Assembly (NCBI GenBank): GCA_041393415.1
Contig: JAWKKE010000003.1
Location: forward strand, 217,736 to 281,735
Source of the DNA: Thermoleophilia bacterium
GTDB lineage: Bacteria > Actinomycetota > Thermoleophilia > UBA2241
DNA: 64,000 nucleotides
Reading direction: 5' to 3'
Shown here: one piece after another, positions 1-9,230 of the stretch
How the letters are laid out: every line of letters begins with the position of its first letter
Position numbering within the stretch: position 1 is the stretch's first letter
Program-made: the position numbers and the translations under genes
The notes under the pieces: model-generated
What the model saw: the letters and a program-made list of their open reading frames with translations, nothing else
What the model was told of the DNA's origin: nothing
The model's database searches: none

Positions 1-923
1 GTGCGTGGGTGGCGGGCATCTTCTACCTCTTCGTGCACGGCTGCTTCAAGGGCCTGCTCTTCCTCTGTTCCGGCTCGGTGATCCACGCGATGTCGGGAGA
101 ACAGGACATGCGCAACATGGGTGGACTCCGCCGTCGGTTGCCGCTGACGTTCTGGACGATGCTCGTTGGCACGCTGGCGATGGTCGGCGTCATTCCGTTT
201 GCCGGGTTCTGGGCCAAAGATGAGATTCTGGCAGGTGCGTTCCACGCTTCTCTCGTTGTGTGGATCGTCGGCATCGTCACGGCCTTTCTTACGTCGATCT
301 ATATGTTCCGCATGATCTTCATGACGTTCTGGGGCGAGTGCCGTGCCGGCGAATCCACCCAGGCGCACATTCATGAGTCGCCGGCGATCATGACTGGCCC
401 CCTGGTCCTCCTCGCCATCCCCGCTGCGCTTCTCGGGCTGGTCGCAGGATGGCCGCCGGAGGGCGGTTGGCTTCACGGCTTCCTGGAGCCGGTCTTCTTC
501 GAGACTGAGCACGAGCAGTTCCAGTGGCTCGGCATCGGCGGTCTGCTGATGCTTGTCTCCCTACTCGTGGTCCTTGCAGGCATTGCAGTTGCCTACCGCT
601 ACTACGTGAGCGACGTCGCGGCCGCGGGGCGTCTTGGACGTCGGTTCCCGCGTGCGTACGCGGCCTCGCTGAACAAGCTATACATGGACCAACTGTACGA
701 AGTCGTACCCATTCGGAGCACCGTGGCCTTTGCCGACTGGCTATGGACGCGAGTCGACGAGCGGGTAATCGATGGCGCTGTGAACGGCATCGCGATGTTG
801 TGGCGCCGGGCGGGCGAGACCTTGCGGCGGCTGCAAACCGGCCGTGTTCAGGACTATGCGCTGTCCATCTTCGTAGGGATGCTCGCTCTGATCGTGGTCT
901 TCGCCCTCATATGGGTGGCCTGA
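1..923 (+). CDS. nuoL: NADH-quinone oxidoreductase subunit L, C-terminal part (5' end outside window)
   Basis: This is the C-terminal portion (about 305 residues visible) of the largest proton-pumping membrane subunit of respiratory Complex I. The reading frame is open from the window edge. Typical NuoL sequence is seen: FVHGCFKGLLFLCSGSVIHA near the start, then MRNMGGLRRRLP, PFAGFWAKDEIL and several membrane helices, ending with the family's long lateral helix and a terminal membrane anchor. The stop codon lies 1 nt before the GTG of nuoM, so the genes are co-transcribed. The true start and catalytic N-terminal half lie upstream of the window. The order L-M-N is the usual 3' end of nuo operons. 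Confidence 0.95.
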   Translation, partial: AWVAGIFYLFVHGCFKGLLFLCSGSVIHAMSGEQDMRNMGGLRRRLPLTFWTMLVGTLAMVGVIPFAGFWAKDEILAGAFHASLVVWIVGIVTAFLTSIYMFRMIFMTFWGECRAGESTQAHIHESPAIMTGPLVLLAIPAALLGLVAGWPPEGGWLHGFLEPVFFETEHEQFQWLGIGGLLMLVSLLVVLAGIAVAYRYYVSDVAAAGRLGRRFPRAYAASLNKLYMDQLYEVVPIRSTVAFADWLWTRVDERVIDGAVNGIAMLWRRAGETLRRLQTGRVQDYALSIFVGMLALIVVFALIWVA

Positions 924-924
924 C

Positions 925-2511
925 GTGACCTGGCAGGATCAAATCGGTTTCCCGCTGCTGTCGACGCTCACGTTCGTGCCGCTTTTCGGCGTGCTGCTCA
1001 TTCTCCTGTTTGGCCGCGGTCGACCGGTCGTGTACCGGGTAATATCGCTTGCCTCCATGCTTGTCGTGTTCGTTCTCGCTCTTGTGATGATGCTCACGTT
1101 CGACACCGCTGCCTCAGGTCTTCAGTTCGTTGAGGACGTAACGTGGATCTCCTCTCTGAACATCCACTACGGGTTTGGGATCGATGGCATCTCCGCGCTT
1201 CTCATCTTCCTCACCGCCGTTCTTGGCGTCATAGTGGTGCTCGCCAGCTGGCGCTACGCGAAACAGCGCGAGATGGGCTTCTTCATCGCCCTCTTGCTGC
1301 TCCAGGTTGGCATGGTTGGAGTGTTCTGCGCCACAGACCTCGTCCTCTTCTATGTGTTCTGGGAGGCCATGCTGGTGCCGATGTACTTCATCATCGGTAT
1401 CTGGGGTGGTCCGCGGCGAATCTACGCCGCGATCAAGTTCTTCCTGTTCACGCTCGTCGGCAGCCTGCTGATGCTCGTGGCGATCATCGTGTCCGTCTAC
1501 TACGTGCGCGATGCGAGCGGGGTGCTGACATTCAATATTCAGGAGCTCGGCGCTCAGGTCTACCCCTACCACCTGCAGTTCTGGGCGTTCCTCGCCTTCT
1601 TCCTGGCGTTTGCCATCAAGGTGCCGATGTTCCCGGTTCACACGTGGCTGCCGGATGCGCACGTGGAAGCACCAATGGCCGGCTCGGTCATTCTTGCCGG
1701 GGTCCTTCTGAAGATGGGCGGATACGGCATGCTGCGTTTCTGTCTTCCGTTCTATCCCGACGCCGCCATCACGTTCGCGCCGTACGTCATCGTCTTGTCG
1801 ATAATCGCCATCGTCTATGGGGCGCTGGTGTCTTTGGTCCAGAAGGACCTCAAGAAGCTGGTCGCCTACTCAAGCGTCAGTCACATGGGGTTCGTGACGG
1901 CCGGGATCTTCGCATCGATCGCAGTTGCCGGCAATGCGATCGGCATGGAGGGCGCCATTCTCGTCATGTTCAATCATGGCATCCTCACCGGTGCTCTCTT
2001 TCTCATGGTCGGCTTCCTCTATGAGCGCACACGCACGCGTGAGATCGCCAACATGGCGATGTTGGCTACGCCGATGCCCGTGACGGCGGCGTTTCTGCTC
2101 TTCTTCGCTCTCGGGTCACTGGGGCTTCCCGGTCTCAACGGCTTCGTGGGCGAGTTCTTGAGTCTCCTTGGTCTGTTCCGTTACTCGGAGTGGATGACGG
2201 CGGTGGCTGCGCTGGGCGTGATTCTGGCTGCCGCCTATCTTCTCTGGATGTTCCAGCGAGTGATGTTCAATGACCGCGGTGTCGAGCACGTGGCGCCGGC
2301 TGGTCCGCTCGCGGACTTGCAGCTTCGAGAAATCGTCTCGCTCCTGCCGCTTCTTGTGCTGGCCGTGTGGGCGGGCATCTACCCGAACACTTTCCTGGCG
2401 TACCTTCACGTCCCCGTACGCGAATTGATGGATCAGGTCATGCCAGCGCTTGAGAGCAGCCGCGACAACGGTCTCGCGAGCGTACTCCTCGCCGTTCGAG
2501 AGCATCTGTGA
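925..2511 (+). CDS. nuoM: NADH-quinone oxidoreductase subunit M
   Basis: A 528-residue, about 14-helix antiporter-like subunit of Complex I that contributes one proton channel. Family hallmarks are visible: GIDGISALLIFLTAVLG, the helix FYVFWEAMLVPMYFIIGIWG carrying the conserved glutamate, FAIKVPMFPVHTWLPDAHVE with the key lysine of the discontinuous helix, and KKLVAYSSVSHMGFV. Length matches the family. The start is a GTG one base after the nuoL stop. The stop overlaps the nuoN ATG by one base (TGATG), implying translational coupling within the nuo operon. Confidence 0.97.
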   Translation: MTWQDQIGFPLLSTLTFVPLFGVLLILLFGRGRPVVYRVISLASMLVVFVLALVMMLTFDTAASGLQFVEDVTWISSLNIHYGFGIDGISALLIFLTAVLGVIVVLASWRYAKQREMGFFIALLLLQVGMVGVFCATDLVLFYVFWEAMLVPMYFIIGIWGGPRRIYAAIKFFLFTLVGSLLMLVAIIVSVYYVRDASGVLTFNIQELGAQVYPYHLQFWAFLAFFLAFAIKVPMFPVHTWLPDAHVEAPMAGSVILAGVLLKMGGYGMLRFCLPFYPDAAITFAPYVIVLSIIAIVYGALVSLVQKDLKKLVAYSSVSHMGFVTAGIFASIAVAGNAIGMEGAILVMFNHGILTGALFLMVGFLYERTRTREIANMAMLATPMPVTAAFLLFFALGSLGLPGLNGFVGEFLSLLGLFRYSEWMTAVAALGVILAAAYLLWMFQRVMFNDRGVEHVAPAGPLADLQLREIVSLLPLLVLAVWAGIYPNTFLAYLHVPVRELMDQVMPALESSRDNGLASVLLAVREHL

Positions 2512-4028
2512 TGGAAACCAACTCTTCCTTGATGCTCATTCTGCCCGGGCTCATCGTTGCACTGACCGCGATTGGGGTCGTACTGCTCGATCTGTTTGTG
2601 GCTCGCAAGGCGATCCTGGCCTGGTTTGCGAGTGCCGGCTTGGTTGCCGCCGGCGCCGCGGCTGTTGGGCAGTGGCTCGCGCTCACCAGCGAGGTGGGCG
2701 AGCGCGGCAGTCATGTGGAGATCGGCTTCTCCGGGATGATTGTCCTCGACACCTATTCGACCTTCGCGACGGCGCTGTTCGCTGCCATTGGCGTGCTCAC
2801 CATCATGCTGTCCGATGCGTATCTCGCGCAACGGCGAGCGTCGCGCGGTGAGTTCTACGGTCTTCTGCTCTTCGTGATCGCGGGCATGATCGGCATGGTT
2901 TCGAGCGTCGATGTGATCGCCTTCTTCGTCTGCTTCGAGCTGATGTCGCTGCCGACGTATGTGCTCGCCGGGTATCTGTGGCGCCAGCGACGCTCGAGCG
3001 AGGCCGGTCTCAAGTATTTCGTCGCCGGAGCCTTCTCGTCGGCGATTCTGGCGTTCGGCCTTGCGCTTGCATACGGTTCAACCGGGCAAACCACGTACGC
3101 CGGTATCGCCGAAGGGATTCAGCGGCTCGGTGGGTCCGGGGGTCACGGCATGCTCGTCGTGGCGCTCATTCTGGTCGTGGTCGGCTTTGCCTTCAAGGTC
3201 GCGGCGGTGCCGTTCCACGCGTGGGCTCCGGATGTGTATGAAGGTGCTCCCACGCCGGTGACGGCTTTCATGTCGGTCGCTGTGAAGGCGGCTGCCTTTG
3301 CTGGCTTCGCACGCCTGTTCGTGATGGCTGTGGATCCGGGATGGGCGACGTGGGCCAACGCTATGATTATCCTGGCTGTGCTCACCATGGTTGTCGGGAA
3401 CGTGCTTGCGCTACCGCAGCGCAATCTCAAGCGGATGCTGGCCTATTCCAGTATCGCTCACGCGGGATACCTGATGCTGGGCCTTGTGGCCGCGGGACGC
3501 GAAGAGGGGCTTGTCGGTGTTTCTGCCATCCTCTTCTATCTGGCGGCCTACGCGTTCATGAACATTGGTGCCTTCGGGGTGTTGATCTGGATCCGCAATC
3601 GGCGGCCGTTCGAGTACACGCTGGACGAAGTGAGCGGGATCGCTCGTGAGATGCCTTGGCTGGCGCTCTTCACGGCGTTCTTCATGGTGTCGCTGACCGG
3701 CATTCCGCCGACCATCGGTTTCTGGGCCAAGTTCTACCTGTTCACGGCAGTTGTGGACAGCGGGTACACGTGGCTTGCTGTCGTAGCCGTAATCATGAGT
3801 GCGGTGTCCGCCTACTACTACCTGCGAGTGGTCTGGTACATGTACTTCCGTGATGCGGCCGATCACTCAGAGGTGGATGCCGCACGGGATGAGATGGCGG
3901 TGACCCAGCAGCGCGGCGTTCTGGCGGCCGTGACTGTGGCCGCTGTGGGTGTTGTTGTGCTGGGCATTCTGCCCGAGCCACTGCTCAGATCCGCCGAAGA
4001 GGCCGTAAGGCTGATCTTCGGCGGATGA
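2511..4028 (+). CDS. nuoN: NADH-quinone oxidoreductase subunit N
   Basis: A 505-residue membrane subunit of Complex I, the third antiporter-like channel. Recognised by SVDVIAFFVCFELMSLPTYV, FKVAAVPFHAWAPDVYEGAP, NLKRMLAYSSIAHAGYLMLG and the loop GIPPTIGFWAKFYLF. About 14 hydrophobic helices are seen. The ATG overlaps the nuoM stop by one base; a GTG three bases earlier is also possible. The 3' end overlaps the next gene by ATGA, so the following phosphoesterase is part of the same transcript. This gene closes the nuo operon. Confidence 0.96.
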   Translation: METNSSLMLILPGLIVALTAIGVVLLDLFVARKAILAWFASAGLVAAGAAAVGQWLALTSEVGERGSHVEIGFSGMIVLDTYSTFATALFAAIGVLTIMLSDAYLAQRRASRGEFYGLLLFVIAGMIGMVSSVDVIAFFVCFELMSLPTYVLAGYLWRQRRSSEAGLKYFVAGAFSSAILAFGLALAYGSTGQTTYAGIAEGIQRLGGSGGHGMLVVALILVVVGFAFKVAAVPFHAWAPDVYEGAPTPVTAFMSVAVKAAAFAGFARLFVMAVDPGWATWANAMIILAVLTMVVGNVLALPQRNLKRMLAYSSIAHAGYLMLGLVAAGREEGLVGVSAILFYLAAYAFMNIGAFGVLIWIRNRRPFEYTLDEVSGIAREMPWLALFTAFFMVSLTGIPPTIGFWAKFYLFTAVVDSGYTWLAVVAVIMSAVSAYYYLRVVWYMYFRDAADHSEVDAARDEMAVTQQRGVLAAVTVAAVGVVVLGILPEPLLRSAEEAVRLIFGG

Positions 4029-4810
4029 CCGCATCCATGAAGCTGCTGTTCATTGGCGATGTCTTCGGTCAGCCGGGGAGGGACGCGCTCCTCGGGTGGC
4101 TACCAGGCTTCCGTGAGCAGCATGCCATCGACTTCGTCATCGTCAACGGTGAGAACGTCGCCAATGGGGCTGGGATCACGTCGAAGCTTGCGGAGAAGCT
4201 CCTCGCGGGCGGGGTAGACGTCATCACTACCGGCAATCACGTCTACCGACAAAGAGAGGTCTACAGCTTTCTCAATGTCGACGATCGCATCGTGCGACCG
4301 GCAAACTATCCCGCCGGGTCGCCCGGACGCGGACTCACCGTGAGGCGGTCGGGCGGCGGCGAAGAAGTGGCGGTCATCAACCTTTCGGGTCATCTCTTCA
4401 TGGGGATCGGCATGTCGCCGTTTCGTGTTGTCGATCGGCTGGTCGAGGAGGCCAGAGGCCTTGCGGACACAGTCGTCGTTGACCTCCATGCGGAGGCCAC
4501 GAGTGAGAAGGTCGCCATGGGTCACTATCTCGACGGTCGAGTCACGGCGGTGGTCGGCACCCACACGCATGTGCAGACCTCGGATGCTCGAGTGCTTCCG
4601 CGTGGGACGGCGTATGTCTCTGACGTCGGCATGACGGGTCCGGTCGAATCCGTCATTGGGGTTCGGACCGACATCATCGTGCAACGCTTTCTGACAGAGC
4701 TCCCCGCACAGTTCGAGGTCGCTGAAGGCCCAGTGCGCATTAACGGGGTGTTGATCCAGACGTCTGGGGGCAAAGCAATCTCTATCGAGGCTTTCGAAAC
4801 GATCGTCTAA
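4025..4810 (+). CDS. YmdB-like (TIGR00282 family) metallophosphoesterase
   Basis: A 261-residue calcineurin-like phosphoesterase of the YmdB type. In Bacillus this family hydrolyses 2',3'-cyclic nucleotides and affects biofilm and sporulation decisions. Metal-ligand motifs are in the expected order: MKLLFIGDVFGQPGRDAL (Asp), VNGENVANGAGI (Asn/Glu), TTGNHVYRQRE (Asn-His), DLHAEATSEK (His, Glu), VVGTHTHVQT (His-x-His) and DVGMTGP. Length fits the family. It overlaps nuoN by ATGA; a second ATG four codons in (4037) begins exactly at the conserved MKLLFIGD and could be the real start. The coupling to nuo is positional only; no functional link is known to me. Confidence 0.93.
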   Translation: MTASMKLLFIGDVFGQPGRDALLGWLPGFREQHAIDFVIVNGENVANGAGITSKLAEKLLAGGVDVITTGNHVYRQREVYSFLNVDDRIVRPANYPAGSPGRGLTVRRSGGGEEVAVINLSGHLFMGIGMSPFRVVDRLVEEARGLADTVVVDLHAEATSEKVAMGHYLDGRVTAVVGTHTHVQTSDARVLPRGTAYVSDVGMTGPVESVIGVRTDIIVQRFLTELPAQFEVAEGPVRINGVLIQTSGGKAISIEAFETIV

Positions 4811-4937
4811 TCATCAGCGGCGCTTGTTGCGAAGAGTCTCGCGGGCAACACACAGGTTCTCCTCAGGATCGGCGGCTATAAGGTGTTGAGAGTAGCCGGC
4901 GTCTCGCCGTGAACTGCGGGCACGAAAGCAGCACCTG

Positions 4938-6299
4938 ATGGACGATAGTCACAGTACAGATCCCTGGCGCCCTCGCCCCGTCGATGGCGCTGAGTTCTCA
5001 CAGCAACATGGTGCCACGGAATCCGGGTTCACTGCACCTCTCGACACTGCGTCTCCGGCGCACCATGCTCATGGTGCAGAGCGCCGCTCTCGCCGGTCGG
5101 GGACGGGTCTGCTCATCGCTCTCGTCATCGTGCTCTTCGCCGCCGCCGCTCTGGCGGGTGTGGGGCTGCGGTGGGCGATCTGGGGCGACGCCGCCGGCAA
5201 CGTCATCGGCAGTGTCACCGAGCCTCTCATACGCGACGGTGCCGACTGGCCGATCGGCGGCGGAGCGTCCACGGAACAAACGGCGCCGAGCGGGAATCAA
5301 GCGCAGCCGGGCCTTGAGGCTACGAATGGCGGTCTTGATGTCGCGTCAATTGCCGCCGCGGTTACGCCGGGGATCGTCGATGTCAACGTGACAGTGGCGT
5401 ACAGCGGCTCGCAGGCAGCGGGCACTGGGATGGTCCTGTCATCCTCAGGCCTGGTTCTGACCAACAATCACGTCATCCAGGGTGCGGGAGAGATCAGTGT
5501 GCGAAGTGTGGCTACCGACCAGGTCTATGCGGCAAGCGTGGTTGGCTACGATCGCAGCCACGACGTCGCCCTCCTTCAACTGGAGAATGCTGCCGATCTC
5601 GCCACGGTGACGCTCGGCGATTCGTCGGAGGTAGAGGTTGGCGACAGCATTGTGGTCATCGGGAACGCTGGCGGGGATGGCGGTGAGCCGACATCGGTCG
5701 CGGGCGTTGTCGCCGGGTTGAATAGGGAGATCGTTGCGATGGGTCCAAGTGGTGCCGAGCAGCTCACCGGGCTCATTGAAGTCGCCGCTGACGTGCAGTC
5801 CGGGCAATCCGGTGGGCCCACGGTCAATGGGCAGGGCGAGGTGATCGGCATCACCACAGCGGCCTCCGGCGGCTACTCGTTTGAGGAGTCGGGTGGAGCA
5901 GGCTTCGCCGTGCCCATTCAGCAGGCGCTAGACATTGTTGCTCAGATTCAGCGCGGTGTCTCTGTCGGCAGTGTCCATGTGGGGCCTACGGCGTTTCTGG
6001 GCGTGCAGGTCGTCAGTTCGCAAGCGGAGGATTATGGCTATGGAGCGCCTGCCGGCGGACAGGCGATCGCGGGAGCCGTCGTCTCGGGAGTCCTCCCGGA
6101 TACTCCGGCGCAGAGTGCCGGAGTGCAGGAGGGCGACGTTATCACCGGCCTCGACGGATCGAGCATCTCGTCGGCATCAGAGCTGACGGCCGCGCTCGGT
6201 CTCCTCGATCCCGGAGATACCGTCGAGGTCACGTGGATTGACCCGTCTGGCGTTGAGCACGGGGCCAGCGTTGTGCTGATGGCAGGGCCGCCATCCTAG
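4938..6299 (+). CDS. HtrA/DegP-like trypsin-fold serine protease with C-terminal PDZ domain
   Basis: A 453-residue membrane-anchored extracytoplasmic protease for envelope protein quality control. Residues 1-50 are polar and cytoplasmic, followed by one membrane helix (GLLIALVIVLFAAAALAGVG). The protease domain holds the triad: His178 in LTNNHVI, Asp209 in DRSHDVALL and Ser291 in SGQSGGPTV. One PDZ domain follows (about residues 350-450; GVLPDTPAQSAGVQEGDVIT). It stands alone, with a 127-bp gap upstream holding a TATAAG box near 4877 but no clear -35. The architecture is that of Gram-positive HtrA proteins with a single PDZ. Confidence 0.95.
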   Translation: MDDSHSTDPWRPRPVDGAEFSQQHGATESGFTAPLDTASPAHHAHGAERRSRRSGTGLLIALVIVLFAAAALAGVGLRWAIWGDAAGNVIGSVTEPLIRDGADWPIGGGASTEQTAPSGNQAQPGLEATNGGLDVASIAAAVTPGIVDVNVTVAYSGSQAAGTGMVLSSSGLVLTNNHVIQGAGEISVRSVATDQVYAASVVGYDRSHDVALLQLENAADLATVTLGDSSEVEVGDSIVVIGNAGGDGGEPTSVAGVVAGLNREIVAMGPSGAEQLTGLIEVAADVQSGQSGGPTVNGQGEVIGITTAASGGYSFEESGGAGFAVPIQQALDIVAQIQRGVSVGSVHVGPTAFLGVQVVSSQAEDYGYGAPAGGQAIAGAVVSGVLPDTPAQSAGVQEGDVITGLDGSSISSASELTAALGLLDPGDTVEVTWIDPSGVEHGASVVLMAGPPS

Positions 6300-6356
6300 G
6301 GCACACGTCGGCTCTTACTCGCGGCAGGGGCTCCCGGTGCGGGTGAGCGACTTACG

Positions 6357-7664
6357 TCAGCGCTTCGCTGTTGTGCGCAGATCCAGGACGCGCTGTGTCT
6401 TGCTGGCGGTACGCTCGATGGCGCCGGGTTCCACGAGCGTAATATGGGCACGCAGCCCTAGGACGGACTGGAGCGTGTCGGCTATGTTCTTCTGGAATGC
6501 GACCAAGTCGGCCATGCTGTCCGAGAAGAAAGCGGATTCCACTTCGAGGCGGATCTCGAGGTCGTCTAGATTCTCCTTGCGATCGACGACGATGAGGTAG
6601 TGAGGGGCTACGCCCTCGATCTTGTAGAGCACGTCCTCGATCTGGCTCGGGAAGACGTTCACGCCGCGGATGATGAGCATGTCGTCCGTGCGTTTGCGCA
6701 CCTTGCGCATGCGTACCAAGGTGCGACCGCACTCACAGCGCGAGGGGTCGAGCACCGTCAGGTCATGCGTGCGATATCGCAAGACCGGGAAGGCCTCCTT
6801 TGTGAGCGTCGTGATCACCAGTTCACCCTCCTGACCGTAGTCCAGGGCCTCGTCGGTCTCTGGGTCGATGATCTCGAGGAGCAAGTGGTCTTCTTGAACG
6901 TGTTGTCCGCAGGCGCACTCGCATTCGCCGGCCACGCCTGGGCCCATGACCTCGGAAAGCCCATAGTTGTCTGTTGCCGTGATGGCGAGGCGGGCCTCGA
7001 TTTCGGCCTTCATCTTGTCTGAGCACGGCTCGCCACCGAAGAGGCCAAGGCGCAGCTTGAGCTTGCTGAAGTCGACGCCTGCCTGCTCGCCCTTCTCCGC
7101 CAGGTAGAGGGCGTAGGACGGCGTCGACACGAGCACGGTGGTCCCGAAGTCCTCCATCATCAGCAGGTGTCGATTGGTCTGGCCCGCGCCGGCGGGGATG
7201 ATTGTCGCGCCGATGCGTTCTATGCCGTAGTGCATGCCCCACCCACCGGTGAACATCCCGTAGAGGAACGCCATCTGCACGAGGTCGCCTCGGTGCACGC
7301 CGGCTGCCGCGGCGACGCGGGCTGTGCACTCCGTCCACGTGTTGATGTCGCCGCGTGAGTAGCCCACGACGATCGGCTTGCCGGTGGTGCCCGACGAAGA
7401 GTGGATGCGCACGACTTCATCAAGTGGAAGGGCGAACATTCCAAATGGGTACGTGTCGCGCAGCGCGGACTTGTCTGTGAAGGGGAGGCGTCTGACATCC
7501 TCGAGCGAGCGGATATCCCGGGGCTTGACGCCTGTCGCGTCCATCCGATCTCGATAGTAGGAGACGCGCTCGTACGCCCAAGCAGTAGTCATCTGTAGGC
7601 GGCGAAGCTGGAGATCGTGAAGGGCGCCGCGATCCATGGTCTCGTACTCGGGGTTCCAGATCAT
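6357..7664 (-). CDS. PaaK-type phenylacetate/aryl-acid CoA ligase
   Basis: A 435-residue adenylate-forming ligase that converts an aryl acid (classically phenylacetate) plus ATP and CoA to the acyl-CoA. The AMP/phosphate loop SSGTTGKPIVVGYS, the motif YGLSEVMGPGVA and the late YRTHDLT motif are present, with a cysteine pair region (CECACGQH and CECGRTL) as in PaaK. Start chosen at 7664 because it has GGAGAAGGAGAG six bases upstream and overlaps the livF stop by ATGA. It is the last gene of the ACT-liv operon, which suggests the transported compound, or its transamination/oxidation product, is the substrate. An aryl acid such as phenylacetate or indoleacetate is likely, but not provable here. 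Confidence 0.9.
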   Translation of the reverse strand: MIWNPEYETMDRGALHDLQLRRLQMTTAWAYERVSYYRDRMDATGVKPRDIRSLEDVRRLPFTDKSALRDTYPFGMFALPLDEVVRIHSSSGTTGKPIVVGYSRGDINTWTECTARVAAAAGVHRGDLVQMAFLYGMFTGGWGMHYGIERIGATIIPAGAGQTNRHLLMMEDFGTTVLVSTPSYALYLAEKGEQAGVDFSKLKLRLGLFGGEPCSDKMKAEIEARLAITATDNYGLSEVMGPGVAGECECACGQHVQEDHLLLEIIDPETDEALDYGQEGELVITTLTKEAFPVLRYRTHDLTVLDPSRCECGRTLVRMRKVRKRTDDMLIIRGVNVFPSQIEDVLYKIEGVAPHYLIVVDRKENLDDLEIRLEVESAFFSDSMADLVAFQKNIADTLQSVLGLRAHITLVEPGAIERTASKTQRVLDLRTTAKR

Positions 7665-8464
7665 GATGGCTCTCCTTCTCCGCGCCACGCGCCGAGGTAG
7701 ATGGTGCGCACCGATTCGTCGGCGAGGAGTTCCTGTGCGGATCCTTCAAGCACGACGCGGCCGGTGCGCATGACGTAACCGCGATCGGCGTGCTTCAGCG
7801 CCAAGCGAGCATCCTGCTCGACCAGAAGGATCGTTACGCCTTGCGAGCGCAGCTCCTCCAAGACTGAGAAGATCTCGGCGATCACCCTTGGCGCCAAGCC
7901 CAGAGACGGTTCGTCGAGGAGAAGCAAGCGTGGTTGAGACATGAGGGCGCGTCCGACGGCGAGCATCTGCTGCTCTCCGCCGGAGAGCGTTGCTGCGGGT
8001 TGCGCGGCACGCTCCGCGAGAACCGGGAAGAGCGCGTGCACGCGTTCGAGTCCTGTCGCCGTGGCCTTGCGTCGCTCGCGACCTTTTCCGTAGGCGCCCA
8101 GCTCAAGATTCTCACGAACGCTCATCGGTCCGAAAAGCAGGCGCCCCTCTGGCACCAGGGCTAAGCCCGCTCGGACGAGCTTCTCGGGGCGAGCGCGGGT
8201 GAGTCGACTCCCGTCGTAGCTCAGCGTGCCCGCCCGAACTGGGATCAGTCCGACGATCGTTTTGAGCAGGGTCGTCTTGCCGGCTCCATTGGCTCCAATA
8301 ACTGTGATGAGCTCACCGTCGCCTACGGCGAGATTCACGTCGTGGAGGACTTCGACGCGCCCATAGCCGGCACGCACACCCTGGAGTTCAAGGAGCGGCT
8401 TGAGGTGCGACTGCGAAGAGCTTGGCTCGGTGGCAGACCTCATCGAGGCGCGCGAATCAGTCAT
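7661..8464 (-). CDS. livF: Branched-chain amino acid type ABC transporter, ATP-binding protein LivF
   Basis: A 267-residue cytoplasmic ATPase of a HAAT (Liv) family importer. Walker A is GANGAGKTT, the signature LSGGEQQMLAVGRAL and Walker B LLLLDEPSLGLAP; the YVMRTGRVV segment is typical of LivF. A poorly conserved N-terminal extension of about 25 residues precedes LLELQGVRAGYG. Start at 8464 is supported by GAGGAGG upstream; the gene overlaps the livG end by 8 bp and the paaK start by 4 bp. Works with LivG, LivH and LivM encoded just upstream. Confidence 0.93.
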   Translation of the reverse strand: MTDSRASMRSATEPSSSQSHLKPLLELQGVRAGYGRVEVLHDVNLAVGDGELITVIGANGAGKTTLLKTIVGLIPVRAGTLSYDGSRLTRARPEKLVRAGLALVPEGRLLFGPMSVRENLELGAYGKGRERRKATATGLERVHALFPVLAERAAQPAATLSGGEQQMLAVGRALMSQPRLLLLDEPSLGLAPRVIAEIFSVLEELRSQGVTILLVEQDARLALKHADRGYVMRTGRVVLEGSAQELLADESVRTIYLGAWRGEGEPS

Positions 8465-9230
8465 CGTCGGCCTCCTCCTCGCCCAAGTATGCGGCGATGA
8501 CGGCCGGGTCCTTCTGAATCATGCGCGGCGGGCCTTCGGCGATCTTACGGCCGCGATCGATGACGACGATCTCGTCGGAGACCTCCATGACGAGACCCAT
8601 ATCGTGCTCGACGACAATCACGGTGATGCCGGTGTCGCGTACGCGGAAGAGCGTCTGCACGAGCTCGCGTGTCTCCGTCGCGTTGAGTCCTGCTGCTGGT
8701 TCGTCGAGCAGGAGGAGGCGAGGTGACGTGGCGAGTGCGCGCGCGATCTCGACGAGGCGGCGGATGCCGGCAGGAAGATCTGCCGCCGGTGAGTCCAGCC
8801 ACTCTTCTATGCCGATGAGGCGCAGGAGACGACCAGCCTCGACGCGGGCATCGCGATCCTCCGCGACGGCCATCGGCAGCCGAAAGAGCGCCGTCGTGAA
8901 GCCTTTGGGTTGATGTGCCTGGCGGCCGACCATGACGTTCTCGGCCGCCGTCATTTCTTCGAAGAGCTGGGTGTTCTGGAAGGTGCGCGCCAAGCCGGCA
9001 CGTACGGTATCGCGTGGACGCTGCCCGACGATCTCGACACCATTGAAGACTACGGAACCCTCGTCCGGGCGATCGAAGCCGGTGAGTGCGTTGAACAGTG
9101 TCGACTTCCCGGCGCCGTTGGGCCCGATGAGGGCCTTGATTGTCCCTTCGAAGACATCGAACGAGACGTCGTCGACCGCCGTGAGACCGCCGAAGCGCTT
9201 GGTTACATTGCGAACCTGGAGCAGCGTCAC
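8457..9230 (-). CDS. livG: Branched-chain amino acid type ABC transporter, ATP-binding protein LivG
   Basis: A 257-residue ATPase partner of LivF. Walker A is GPNGAGKST and Walker B LLLLDEPAAGLN; the family end EEEADDD is acidic. The signature region reads DLPAGIRRLVEIARAL, with PAGIRR where LSGGQRR is usual, a known LivG-type deviation. The frame stays open far upstream, but the conserved protein begins at the GTG at 9230, which overlaps the livM stop (GTGA), so this start is used rather than the longer open frame. Part of the ACT-liv-paaK operon. Confidence 0.93.
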   Translation of the reverse strand: MTLLQVRNVTKRFGGLTAVDDVSFDVFEGTIKALIGPNGAGKSTLFNALTGFDRPDEGSVVFNGVEIVGQRPRDTVRAGLARTFQNTQLFEEMTAAENVMVGRQAHQPKGFTTALFRLPMAVAEDRDARVEAGRLLRLIGIEEWLDSPAADLPAGIRRLVEIARALATSPRLLLLDEPAAGLNATETRELVQTLFRVRDTGITVIVVEHDMGLVMEVSDEIVVIDRGRKIAEGPPRMIQKDPAVIAAYLGEEEADDD